From contig CADCHE010000003.1 in assembly GCA_902801205.1 (NCBI GenBank), positions 62,001-126,000 on the forward strand: 64,000 nt of DNA, given 5' to 3'. The translations under genes were made by a program, and so were the position numbers. This document shows, one piece after another, positions 17,106-24,913 of this stretch. This DNA is from an uncultured Bacteroidia bacterium (GTDB lineage Bacteria; Bacteroidota; Bacteroidia; Bacteroidales; UBA932). The stretch's first letter is position 1. Every line of letters starts with the position of its first letter. Below the pieces are notes generated by a model, which saw only the letters and a list, made by a program, of their open reading frames with translations, searched no databases and was not told the origin of the DNA.

Positions 17106-17617
17106 ATCTGGGAGGGATTGATGTTCGTCGGATCCGGGAAATACGCCGGAAAAGCGGCACGCAGGGAAGGCCGGGCGATCTCCTGCAGGGGTATCATCAC
17201 GAAAGGCCGGTCGGCGATGCCTTTATGAGGAACTGTAATATCCGCTGCATCAACGGTTTCATTGCCATAGAAAAGAATATCGACATCGATGATGCGGGAA
17301 TGGTAGATACGCCGTCCCTCCGCATCGTATTCCGGGGGATCGGTCCGCCCCATGGCACGCTCGACCTGCTTGACGGTCCCCAGCAGCGCACGGCAGCATT
17401 CCTCCGTCGTCCCCTCCGGGCGGTGTACCCGGAACAGGGCGACCGCATTGAGGAACTTCCCGCCGGAGAAACCGACGGCGCGGGTCTCGATAAACCGTGA
17501 AAGGGCGGCGCACGGCGCGTCCAAGGCGGCCTCAAGGCGCTCCACCGCCTCGGTCAGGTTCCGCCGGCGGTCGCCCAGGTTGCTCCCCAGGGAGAAATAT
17601 ATGTTGACGAAAGGCAT
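17102..17617 (-). CDS. folK: 2-amino-4-hydroxy-6-hydroxymethyldihydropteridine pyrophosphokinase
   Basis: 171 aa. HPPK signature: LGSNLGDRRRNL at residue 10-21, then RTDPPEYDAEGRRIYHSRIID, which holds the conserved RxxxRxxDxD-type catalytic Asp pair (IIDVDILFY), and VPHKGIADRPFVMIPLQEIA. It transfers pyrophosphate from ATP to the pterin in folate synthesis. It starts 5 bp after sufT and overlaps the DUF4838 gene by 4 bp. thyA and folA lie elsewhere in the window (57-58 kb). Confidence 0.93.
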   Translation of the reverse strand: MPFVNIYFSLGSNLGDRRRNLTEAVERLEAALDAPCAALSRFIETRAVGFSGGKFLNAVALFRVHRPEGTTEECCRALLGTVKQVERAMGRTDPPEYDAEGRRIYHSRIIDVDILFYGNETVDAADITVPHKGIADRPFVMIPLQEIARPSLRAAFPAYFPDPTNINPSQI

Positions 17618-17622
17618 GGGCG

Positions 17623-18036
17623 TCAGGTATTGGGCGCCTTCGAATAGTCGGGGCCTTCGCCGGGATCCGGCCGGCCCTCCGGGGTGTCCCAGTCGTCCAT
17701 CCCCAGGGCAAGGCGCGCTTCATCGGAGAGCATCGAGGCATCCCAGGGCGTGTCGAAAGAGAGTTCGATCGTACATTTCTTCACGCCGGGCACGTCCTCC
17801 ACGCTCGCGCGGGCTTCGGCAAGCACCTCATCCGCCATCGGGCAGTTGGGCGCCGTAAACGTCATGGTGATGCTCACCTCGTGCGACTTGCTGATATGCA
17901 AGTCGAGAATCAGTCCCAGATCGTAAATGTTGACCGGGATTTCAGGGTCGTAGACTTGCTTGAGCGCAAGGATTACGTTATCGTAGAGCGGAGCGAGTTC
18001 CTTCACGTCCTCCGGAGTCAGCACTTCTTCATTCAT
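17623..18036 (-). CDS. SufT-like DUF59/MIP18-family Fe-S assembly protein
   Basis: About 137 aa. The DUF59 core VYDPEIPVNIYDLGLI is followed by TFTAPNCPMADEVL with the conserved Cys, and VKKCTIELSFDTPWD near the end. Members help mature Fe-S proteins. I chose ATG 18036, which overlaps the sufE stop by 8 bp; ATG 18060 in the same frame is possible and would add eight residues. The gene order sufS-sufE-sufT supports an Fe-S role. Confidence 0.88.
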   Translation of the reverse strand: MNEEVLTPEDVKELAPLYDNVILALKQVYDPEIPVNIYDLGLILDLHISKSHEVSITMTFTAPNCPMADEVLAEARASVEDVPGVKKCTIELSFDTPWDASMLSDEARLALGMDDWDTPEGRPDPGEGPDYSKAPNT

Positions 18037-18460
18037 CTTCCTTTCCTTCAACATGTTCACGGGCCACCCGGCGGATGGTCTCGATCATTGACGCCAGGCC
18101 GCCCGCCCGGGTCGGCGACAGGTTCTGCCGCAGGCCGATCGTATCGACGAACGCGAAATCGTCGGCGGCGATCTCGGCAGGTGTCGCGCCGGAATAGACG
18201 CCGATCAGCAGCGAGATGATCCCGCGGGTGATGATGGCATCGCTGTCCGCCGTGAAATACAAACGCCCATCACGCAGGGAACAATCTAGCCAAACTCTTG
18301 ATTGACAACCTTTTATGAGTTTATCTTCTGTCTTTTCCCCCTCCGGGAAAGGCGGCAGCAAGCGGCCCTTCTCGATCAGGTATTCGTACTTGTCGAGCCA
18401 CTCGTCGTACATCGAAAAGTCATCGATGACTTCCTGTTTTCTTTCTTCTATCGTCTGCAT
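18029..18460 (-). CDS. sufE: SufE family sulfur acceptor
   Basis: 143 aa from ATG 18460. LIKGCQSRVWLD holds the active-site Cys that takes persulfide from SufS. The C-terminal LRQNLSPTRAGGLASMIETI is characteristic. The open frame extends to 18574 over the end of sufS, but homology starts at 18460, 25 bp downstream of the sufS stop. It stimulates SufS and passes sulfur to a scaffold. No sufBCD is in the window. Confidence 0.93.
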   Translation of the reverse strand: MQTIEERKQEVIDDFSMYDEWLDKYEYLIEKGRLLPPFPEGEKTEDKLIKGCQSRVWLDCSLRDGRLYFTADSDAIITRGIISLLIGVYSGATPAEIAADDFAFVDTIGLRQNLSPTRAGGLASMIETIRRVAREHVEGKEDE

Positions 18461-18485
18461 GCTTCTTTCTTTACAAACCTCCGCT

Positions 18486-19712
18486 TCAGCCGCGCAGCAT
18501 CGTGACCGCCACATCGAGCGCGTCCAGGAAGCGCTCCACCTCCTCCATGGTATTGTATGGCAGCAGGGAGACACGCACCATGCCGGTCACGCCGAAACGG
18601 TCCATCAGCGGCTCGGCACACATCTGTCCGGAACGGACCGCGAAGCCCATCTTGTCCAGCACCAGGGCCAGGTCCTCATGGTGGACGCCCTCCACGGTAA
18701 AGGAATAGAGCGGAATCTTCTCACCGGGAGCCGACGGCGTTCCATACAGGTGGATATCGCCCCGCGCGGCCAGTCCTTCAGCCAGCCGGTCGGAAACACG
18801 CCCGGCGTATTCCCGGAGCGCGCCGTCCGAAAGGAGACGGAACATTTCGATGGCCGGAACCAGCGTCGGGACGCCGTTGATATTCTGCGTGCCCGCTTCG
18901 AACTTGGCGGGCAGCGGCGCAAACGTCGTGCCGTCCCACCGGACCGTGCCGATCATCTCGCCGCCGGACTGATACGGCGGCATCGCCTCGAGCCATTTTT
19001 TCTTGCCATACAAGACACCGGTGCCGGTCGCCGCGTACATCTTGTGTCCGGAAAACGCATAGAAATCACAATCCAGCGCCTGCACGTCGACACCGTCATG
19101 CACGATACCCTGGGCGCCGTCCACGAAAACCGCACAGCCGCGCGCATGGGCGGCACGGATGATCTGCGGCAGCGGAGCCGCCAGTCCCAGAACGTTCGAG
19201 ACCTGGGCGACGGCGAGCAACCGCGTCCGGTCCGTGAGCAGGGCGGGCAGCAAATCGACGCGCAGATGACCGGAATCATCGACCGGCAGCACTTTCAGCA
19301 CCGCCTTCTTGCGCAGGCAGAGCAGTTGCCAGGGCACCAGGTTGGAATGGTGCTCGGCTTCCGTGACGATGATCTCGTCCCCCTCGCCGACAAAGGCTTC
19401 GCCGAAGGAGAAGGCCAGCAAGTTGACGGCCGCCGTCGTTCCTGCCGTGAAGATGATTTCTTCGCGGTGCGCCGCGCCGATGAAAGCACGGACCGCGTCG
19501 CGGGTATCCTCATAGGCGCGCGTCGCCGTTTCCGCCAGGCAGTGCACCGCCCGGTGCAGGTTGGCGTTCGCGTGCAGCGAAGACTCCTCGAACGCGCGGA
19601 CGACGGACAAGGGGCGCTGCGAGGTCGCCGCGTTGTCGAAATAGACCAGCGGCTTCCCGTACACCTGGGCGTCCAGCCCCGGGAACAACGCTCTCACTTG
19701 CTCGATTTCCAT
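18486..19712 (-). CDS. sufS: Cysteine desulfurase SufS
   Basis: 408 aa class V PLP aminotransferase fold. YFDNAATSQRP at the N-terminus, EHHSNLVPW, FVDGAQGIVHDGVDVQALDC and YAFSGHKMYAATG with the PLP Lys, and RSGQMCAEPLMDRFG with the catalytic Cys. It converts cysteine to alanine and gives persulfide to SufE, encoded next. It is the first gene of a five-gene minus-strand operon and faces ruvA across a 61-bp gap with overlapping divergent promoters. Confidence 0.95.
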   Translation of the reverse strand: MEIEQVRALFPGLDAQVYGKPLVYFDNAATSQRPLSVVRAFEESSLHANANLHRAVHCLAETATRAYEDTRDAVRAFIGAAHREEIIFTAGTTAAVNLLAFSFGEAFVGEGDEIIVTEAEHHSNLVPWQLLCLRKKAVLKVLPVDDSGHLRVDLLPALLTDRTRLLAVAQVSNVLGLAAPLPQIIRAAHARGCAVFVDGAQGIVHDGVDVQALDCDFYAFSGHKMYAATGTGVLYGKKKWLEAMPPYQSGGEMIGTVRWDGTTFAPLPAKFEAGTQNINGVPTLVPAIEMFRLLSDGALREYAGRVSDRLAEGLAARGDIHLYGTPSAPGEKIPLYSFTVEGVHHEDLALVLDKMGFAVRSGQMCAEPLMDRFGVTGMVRVSLLPYNTMEEVERFLDALDVAVTMLRG

Positions 19713-19735
19713 ATCGTTCCGTTAAAATCCAATCA

Positions 19736-19766
19736 TTGCAAAGTTACAAAGTATTTCCTATTTTTG
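19736..19766 (+). promoter_or_regulatory. ruvA promoter (TTG-N20-TATTTTTG)
   Basis: TTG at 19736-19738 and TATTTTTG at 19759-19766, spacer 20 bp. The -7 box ends only 7 bases before the ruvA ATG at 19774, so transcription probably starts at or next to the start codon, giving a leaderless or nearly leaderless mRNA. Confidence 0.7.
19739..19746 (-). promoter_or_regulatory. -7 box of the sufS operon promoter
   Basis: TAACTTTG on the minus strand fits TAnnTTTG and lies 27 bp before the sufS start. It sits between the -33 and -7 boxes of the ruvA promoter. No good -33 TTG is seen. Confidence 0.45.
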
Positions 19767-19773
19767 TACTGTT

Positions 19774-20367
19774 ATGATCGACTACATCAAAGGCACCGTC
19801 GCGGCCCTTTCCCCGACGGAAATCATTCTGGACAACCACGGAATCGGATTCCGGATCCTGATTTCCCTGCAGACCTACCAAGTGCTCGAGGGAAAGCAGG
19901 AGGCCACGCTCTACATCTACCACTACCTGCGCGAACGAGAGGACATGGAGTTGTTCTACGGATTCGCGACCCGTGACGAGCGTGAACTCTTCGAACTCCT
20001 GATCGGTGTTTCCGGCGTCGGTGTCAACTCCGCGCGGATGATGCTCTCATCGCTGTCCGCGGAAGAGATCCGTACCGCCATCCTCTCCGAAGACATTTCC
20101 CGGATCAAAAGCGTCAAGGGAATCGGACTCAAGACCGCCCAGCGGATGGTCCTGGAGCTGAAGGACAAGGTCATCAAGGGCGGCGGCGCAGCCTCGGAAG
20201 AACTGTTCGGCGGTGCCCGGAATGAACGCGTGGAAGAAGCGACGCAGGCCCTGATCATGCTCGGTTTCAACAAGCAGGCGGTCGGAAAAGCCATCCAGAC
20301 GGTGCTGAAGGCAAATCCCAACGCCAAGGTGGAGCAACTCATCAAGTCCTCCCTGCAGATTCTGTAG
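19774..20367 (+). CDS. ruvA: Holliday junction branch migration protein RuvA
   Basis: 197 aa, normal length. N-terminal OB domain (MIDYIKGTVAALSPTEIILD), two helix-hairpin-helix motifs (LLIGVSGVGVNSARMML and IKSVKGIGLKTAQRMVLEL), and a C-terminal domain that contacts RuvB (ATQALIMLGFNKQAVGKAI). It binds Holliday junctions and loads RuvB; ruvB is not adjacent but lies at 34.1 kb. It is convergent with mnmG, with a parS-like palindrome in the 42-bp gap. Confidence 0.96.
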   Translation: MIDYIKGTVAALSPTEIILDNHGIGFRILISLQTYQVLEGKQEATLYIYHYLREREDMELFYGFATRDERELFELLIGVSGVGVNSARMMLSSLSAEEIRTAILSEDISRIKSVKGIGLKTAQRMVLELKDKVIKGGGAASEELFGGARNERVEEATQALIMLGFNKQAVGKAIQTVLKANPNAKVEQLIKSSLQIL

Positions 20368-20384
20368 CCGCAACGCCCTTCACA

Positions 20385-20400
20385 TGTTCCACGTGGAACA
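20385..20400. promoter_or_regulatory. parS-like centromere site, perfect 16-bp palindrome
   Basis: TGTTCCACGTGGAACA is a perfect palindrome and fits the broadly conserved chromosomal parS pattern TGTTnCACGTGnAACA bound by ParB/Spo0J. It is in the intergenic gap between convergent ruvA and mnmG. A second copy with one mismatch lies 346 bp away. Confidence 0.82.
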
Positions 20401-20409
20401 CTGCGGAAA

Positions 20410-22323
20410 TCAGCGGCCGAAATACAACAACAAAACGGAAATATCTGCCGGCGACACGCCCGAAAGGCGCGACGCTTGTGCGATGGTACGCGGGCGATAT
20501 CGCTTCATCTTCTGGCGACATTCAATGGTAAGCCCCTGGATCCGGTCGAAGTCGAAATCTTCCGGAATCGTCAGGTGCTCGAAACGAAGGATCTTTTCCG
20601 CCTGTTTGCGCTCCCGGTCCAAATAGCCGCGATATTTGATTTCAATCTCCGCCGCTTGGATCCGATCTTCGCGCGCTTCCTGGGAAAGCAGGTCGTCGCC
20701 TTCAGGAAGGTGCAGGTCGTAGCGATCGAATGTTCCACGTGGAACCAAAGACAACAACGAAGAAAGAGAAACCATCGGACGCGCCGCCAGGTCCACAAGC
20801 CGCTTGGATTCGGACAACGGTGTCGAACCAACGGATTCCAGATAGGGATTGACCGCATCGGCGCGCAGGGAAACCTCGGCGCACAGCTGTTCGAGCCGGT
20901 CGGCATCTTCATACTTGGAAAGCATCCGCTCGTACCGCGCTGCGGAAGCAAGGCCGAGGCGGTGAGACAACTCCGTCAGGCGGCGATCGGCATTGTCCTG
21001 CCGGAGCAGGATGCGGAACTCGGCACGCGAAGTAAACATGCGATAGGGCTCATCGACCCCTTTCGTAACCAGGTCGTCGATCAGGACACCGATGTATGAA
21101 CTGTCCCGACCGAGGATGAACGGCGCTTCCCCATGGACTTTCAAATGCGCATTGATGCCGGCCATGATCCCCTGGGCGGCCGCTTCTTCGTAACCGGTCG
21201 TGCCGTTTACCTGTCCCGCCATGAACAGACCTTCGATTGCCTTCACCTCCAGCGATGCGGAAAGCTGGGTCGGATCGAAATAGTCGTACTCCACGGCATA
21301 GGCAGGCTTGAACACCTTTACGTCTTCAAGTCCGGGAATCCGGTGGAGCGCCTTCATCTGGACCTCCAGCGGAAGGGAAGAGGAGAAGCCCTGCAGGTAA
21401 TACTCGCGGGTATGACGGCCTTCCGGCTCAAGGAAGAGCTGGTGGGAATCCTTGTCAGGAAAGACCCGGAGCTTGTCTTCGATACTGGGGCAATAGCGGG
21501 GTCCCTTCCCGGAGATCAAGCCGGAAAACAGCGGCGAGTCGGCAAAACCGCTGCGCAAGGCCTCATGCACCTCCTCGTTCGTATGAAGGATGAAGCAGGG
21601 CATCTGGGGTTGTCCGCCCTGGATGGAAGAAGGGATGGGCAAGTAAGAGAAACGGGCCGGCGCAGCGTCTCCTTCCTGAAGGAGCAGGGCCTCCGTATGG
21701 ACGGAGGCGATGTCGATCCGGGGCGGGGTGCCGGTCTTCATGCGGCCGGTTTCGAGACCGAGGCTGACGAGCTGTTCCGTCAGTCCGTGCGAAGAGAGTT
21801 CCCCGATCCGTCCGCCTTCGAAAGAAGTACGGCCGATGAAAAGTTTGCCGTTCAGGAAGGTTCCGGCGGTCAAGATAACCGCCCGAGATTTGAAAATTGC
21901 CCCGGTAGTTGTCCGGATTCCGGCAATTTTTGAATTCTCAACGAGGAAAGAATCGCAAAAATCCGCGTAAATGTCTAAGTTACAGTAACTTTCGAGAATA
22001 TTTCGCCATTCCTGTGAAAACGCGCTTTTATCACACTGCGCCCGCGGACTCCACATCGCCGGGCCCTTTGAGCGGTTCAGCATCCGGAACTGGAGCGTGA
22101 CCCGGTCGGTGACGATGCCGGTCATGCCGCCGAGGGCATCGATCTCCCGGACGATCTGTCCTTTGGCGATTCCACCGATCGCCGGGTTGCACGACATGCG
22201 GGCGAAACTGCGGAGGTCGGCATTCACGAGCAGGACCGACGAACCCAGCCGCGCCGCGGCGACCGCCGCTTCGCAACCGGCGTGACCGCCGCCTACCACG
22301 ATGATGTCATACGTTCCCAGCAT
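20410..22323 (-). CDS. mnmG: tRNA uridine-5-carboxymethylaminomethyl modification enzyme MnmG (GidA)
   Basis: 637 aa, full length. FAD-binding motif [19 protein letters not shown] at the N-terminus, [14 protein letters not shown] near residue 47, [34 protein letters not shown] and the C-terminal helical MnmE-binding part. With MnmE it adds the cmnm5 group to U34 of certain tRNAs. It is convergent with ruvA and its 3' part carries a second parS-like site inside the codons for VPRGTF. mnmG (gidA) is near oriC in many bacteria, which fits the other origin signals here. Confidence 0.96.
   Translation of the reverse strand: MLGTYDIIVVGGGHAGCEAAVAAARLGSSVLLVNADLRSFARMSCNPAIGGIAKGQIVREIDALGGMTGIVTDRVTLQFRMLNRSKGPAMWSPRAQCDKSAFSQEWRNILESYCNLDIYADFCDSFLVENSKIAGIRTTTGAIFKSRAVILTAGTFLNGKLFIGRTSFEGGRIGELSSHGLTEQLVSLGLETGRMKTGTPPRIDIASVHTEALLLQEGDAAPARFSYLPIPSSIQGGQPQMPCFILHTNEEVHEALRSGFADSPLFSGLISGKGPRYCPSIEDKLRVFPDKDSHQLFLEPEGRHTREYYLQGFSSSLPLEVQMKALHRIPGLEDVKVFKPAYAVEYDYFDPTQLSASLEVKAIEGLFMAGQVNGTTGYEEAAAQGIMAGINAHLKVHGEAPFILGRDSSYIGVLIDDLVTKGVDEPYRMFTSRAEFRILLRQDNADRRLTELSHRLGLASAARYERMLSKYEDADRLEQLCAEVSLRADAVNPYLESVGSTPLSESKRLVDLAARPMVSLSSLLSLVPRGTFDRYDLHLPEGDDLLSQEAREDRIQAAEIEIKYRGYLDRERKQAEKILRFEHLTIPEDFDFDRIQGLTIECRQKMKRYRPRTIAQASRLSGVSPADISVLLLYFGR
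20731..20746. promoter_or_regulatory. Second parS-like site inside mnmG (15 of 16 bases)
   Basis: TGTTCCACGTGGAACC matches the 20385 site except for the last base. It is in the mnmG coding region. Two such near-palindromes within 350 bp are unlikely by chance and typical of parS clusters. Confidence 0.75.
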
Positions 22324-22396
22324 CCTGTCTCTTCCGGAAGGGTCCGGAACCGAGCGACAAAAATAGATAAATTAACGCGGACTGCAAAAAACGGCA

Positions 22397-22825
22397 TCAA
22401 CCCTGCCGAAGGGTAGCAAGCAGGCGGAGCGCCTCATCTTCCTTCGCACGCATCGTCTTCCGGTCTTCCTCGGTATGGTCATCGTAACCGATCAGATGAA
22501 GCAGGCCATGGACGATGACCCGGTCGAGTTCGGTTTCGAAGGATGCGCCGTAAAAGGCGGCATTGTCGCGGACGGTGTCGATGCTGATAAACAAATCGCC
22601 CGACAGGGTATTCCCTTCGCAATAATCAAAGGTAATGATGTCGGTATAGTACTCGTGCCCGAGATAACGGACGTTCACGTCAAGGATGTAAGGGTCGGAA
22701 CAAAAGATCACGGACAGGTCGCCGACCTTCCGACCCTCTATTTCCGCCACCTGTTTCAGCCAGCGGTTGGTGAGCCGTTTCTCACGGAAGGGAAAAACGA
22801 TATCTTCGCAAAAGTATTGGATCAT
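22397..22825 (-). CDS. ybeY: Endoribonuclease YbeY
   Basis: 142 aa. The zinc-binding motif HGLLHLIGYDDHTEED, equivalent to HGxLHLxGYDH, lies near residue 110, and ITFDYCEGNTLSGDLFIS is the conserved preceding strand. Family members act in 16S rRNA 3'-end maturation and ribosome quality control. It lies 73 bp upstream of mnmG on the same strand. Confidence 0.94.
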   Translation of the reverse strand: MIQYFCEDIVFPFREKRLTNRWLKQVAEIEGRKVGDLSVIFCSDPYILDVNVRYLGHEYYTDIITFDYCEGNTLSGDLFISIDTVRDNAAFYGASFETELDRVIVHGLLHLIGYDDHTEEDRKTMRAKEDEALRLLATLRQG

Positions 22826-22868
22826 GTGCCGATATTTTCACAAATCTACAACTATTAATCCAAAAAAT

Positions 22869-22898
22869 TTGAAATGAAAATAATTATTTCTATCTTTG
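22869..22898 (+). promoter_or_regulatory. Promoter of the TonB-like gene (TTG-N19-TATCTTTG)
   Basis: TTG at 22869-22871 and TATCTTTG at 22891-22898 with a 19-bp spacer. About 60 bp of leader follows before the start at 22961. Confidence 0.65.
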
Positions 22899-22960
22899 AA
22901 TGCCTATTGGAATCATCCCAATCATGGCCATGGATAGTTGGATAAACATTATTGAAGGAT

Positions 22961-23653
22961 ATGGAAGTCAAGAAAACACCAAAAGCCAATCTTGAAAACA
23001 GAAGATTGCTCTTCGTGGAAATCGGACTCGTCGCGGCCCTGCTCGTCGTGCTGGGAGCTTTCTCCTACGGCACGCGTGAAAAGAAGACGGCCGTGCTCGC
23101 GGACGACAACCAGGTCGTAGAAGTTGAAGATATGGTTCCGATCACCCAGGAGACTCCTCCCCCGCCGCCCGAGGCGCCGAAGATCCCCGTGCTGTCGGAC
23201 CAGATCGACATCGTCGAGGACGACATCAAGGTGGACGATAACTTCATGAGTCTGGAAGACGACGCCAACATGGGTGTCGAGATCATGGACTATGTGGAGG
23301 AAGTCAAAGAGGTAGTCGTTGAAGAAGAGGCGATTCCTTTCATGATGGTGGAAGAGAAGCCGACGTTCAACGGCGGCGACGCCGCGACGGAATTCCCGAA
23401 ATGGGTCCAGTCGCAGCTCGTCTATCCGGAGATTGCGAAGGAGAACGGTCTGCAGGGCCGTGTCACCCTCCAGTTCACGGTGAACACCGATGGTTCCGTT
23501 TCGAACATCAAGGTGATGCGTGGCGTGGACTCCTCGCTGGACAAGGAGGCGGTCCGGGTCGTCAGCAAGTCCCCGAAATGGAAGCCGGGCAAGCAGCGTG
23601 ACCGCGCCGTGAAGGTGACCTACACCTTCCCTGTGATCTTCCAGTTGAAGTAA
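22961..23653 (+). CDS. TonB family energy transducer
   Basis: 230 aa from ATG 22961; MEVKKTPKANLENRR is the usual Bacteroidota start, so the ATG at 22952 was not used. One membrane segment (about 20-38, FVEIGLVAALLVVLGAFSY), a short Pro-rich stretch QETPPPPPEAPKIP, an acidic linker, then a C-terminal TonB domain (EFPKWVQSQLVYPEIAKENG through YTFPVIFQLK). It couples proton motive force to outer-membrane receptors. No ExbB/ExbD is adjacent. It has its own promoter and terminator. Confidence 0.9.
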   Translation: MEVKKTPKANLENRRLLFVEIGLVAALLVVLGAFSYGTREKKTAVLADDNQVVEVEDMVPITQETPPPPPEAPKIPVLSDQIDIVEDDIKVDDNFMSLEDDANMGVEIMDYVEEVKEVVVEEEAIPFMMVEEKPTFNGGDAATEFPKWVQSQLVYPEIAKENGLQGRVTLQFTVNTDGSVSNIKVMRGVDSSLDKEAVRVVSKSPKWKPGKQRDRAVKVTYTFPVIFQLK

Positions 23654-23676
23654 AAAGAAAGACACTTGAACACATG

Positions 23677-23707
23677 AAAGGCCGTCCTGTCCGGATGGCC
23701 TTTTTTT
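23677..23707 (+). terminator. Intrinsic terminator of the TonB-like gene
   Basis: AAAGGCCGTCC pairs with GGATGGCCTTT (one G-U) around a 5-nt loop, followed by a run of seven Ts. It lies 23 bp after the stop codon. Confidence 0.85.
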
Positions 23708-23721
23708 ACGAAAGCCCACGC

Positions 23722-24903
23722 ATGGAGAACAAGAGCGAAAAAGCCGTATTCGTAGGCATCATCCGCCAGAACGATGAAGAGCGGAAGGTGATGGAATACC
23801 TCGATGAACTCGAATTCCTGGCCGCAACCGCCGGCGCCGTCGGCGACCGGAAGTTTGTACAGCGACTGGACAAACCGGAGAAATCAACGTACATCCGCAG
23901 CGGAAAACTGCAGGAAATCGCTGATTATTGCGAAGAAAACGAGATTACGTACGTCATCTTCGACGACGAACTCACCGGCATGCAGCAGCGCAACATCGAG
24001 AAGGTGATCAAGTGCAGTTCCGTCATTGACCGGACCAGCCTGATCCTCGAAATCTTCGCACAGCGGGCGAAGACGTCCTATGCGAAGATGCAGGTGGAAC
24101 TGGCACGGTACAACTACATGCTGCCGCGCCTGGCCGGCATGTGGACGCACTTGGAACGGCAGCGGGGCGGCATGGGAACGCGTGGCGGTATGGGTGAAAC
24201 CCAGATCGAGATCGACCGGCGGATCGTCAAGGAAAAGATCGCGCGCCTCAAGGAACAGCTCAAGAAGGTGGACCGGCAGATGGCAACGCAGCGCGGCAAC
24301 CGCGGATCGATGGTCCGTCTTTCGCTCGTCGGCTACACGAATGTCGGGAAAAGCACACTGATGAACCTGCTTGCGAAATCGGATGTCTTTGCCGAAAACA
24401 AACTCTTCGCGACGCTGGACACGACCGTGCGCAAAGTCGTCATCGAGAACGTTCCTTTCCTGCTGAGCGACACGGTCGGTTTCATCCGGAAACTGCCCAC
24501 GCAGCTGGTCGAGGCGTTCAAGAGCACCCTCGACGAGGTACGGGAGGCCGACATCCTCCTGCATGTGGTGGACATCTCCCATCCGGGATTCGAGGAGCAG
24601 ATGGAAGTGGTGGACCGTACGCTGAAGGAAATCGATGCGAACGGAAAGCCCGTGTTCGTGATTTTCAACAAGATCGACCAGTATTCGTACGAGGAGTACG
24701 ATGAATTCTCGCTGGAACCCAGGGAGCAGAAACACTGGACGCTGGAAGAGCTGAAGAACAGTTGGATCGCCCGGGAAAAGACGCCCTGCATCTTCATTTC
24801 TGCCAAGAACAAGACGAACATCGACAAACTTCGCAACGACATTTATAAAATGGTCGCGGAAATCCATGCGGGACGGTACCCGTTCAACAACTTCCTCTGG
24901 TAA
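23722..24903 (+). CDS. hflX: GTPase HflX
   Basis: 393 aa from ATG 23722. The N-terminal nucleotide-binding-like domain includes DDELTGMQQRNIE and DRTSLILEIFAQRAKT, followed by the Gly-rich GGMGTRGGMGETQIEIDRR, all HflX hallmarks. The G domain has G1 GYTNVGKST (about residue 204), DTVGFIRKLP (G3) and NKID (G4). HflX splits stalled 70S ribosomes under stress. The frame stays open to 23674 but that reaches into the upstream terminator. The DUF6259-like gene starts 10 bp downstream. Confidence 0.95.
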   Translation: MENKSEKAVFVGIIRQNDEERKVMEYLDELEFLAATAGAVGDRKFVQRLDKPEKSTYIRSGKLQEIADYCEENEITYVIFDDELTGMQQRNIEKVIKCSSVIDRTSLILEIFAQRAKTSYAKMQVELARYNYMLPRLAGMWTHLERQRGGMGTRGGMGETQIEIDRRIVKEKIARLKEQLKKVDRQMATQRGNRGSMVRLSLVGYTNVGKSTLMNLLAKSDVFAENKLFATLDTTVRKVVIENVPFLLSDTVGFIRKLPTQLVEAFKSTLDEVREADILLHVVDISHPGFEEQMEVVDRTLKEIDANGKPVFVIFNKIDQYSYEEYDEFSLEPREQKHWTLEELKNSWIAREKTPCIFISAKNKTNIDKLRNDIYKMVAEIHAGRYPFNNFLW

Positions 24904-24913
24904 ATAACTGATA

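Noticed and set aside
20384..20626. Small ORF beginning MFHVEHC
   Set aside because: The sequence is the translation of the parS palindrome followed by antisense of mnmG; it is not a real gene.
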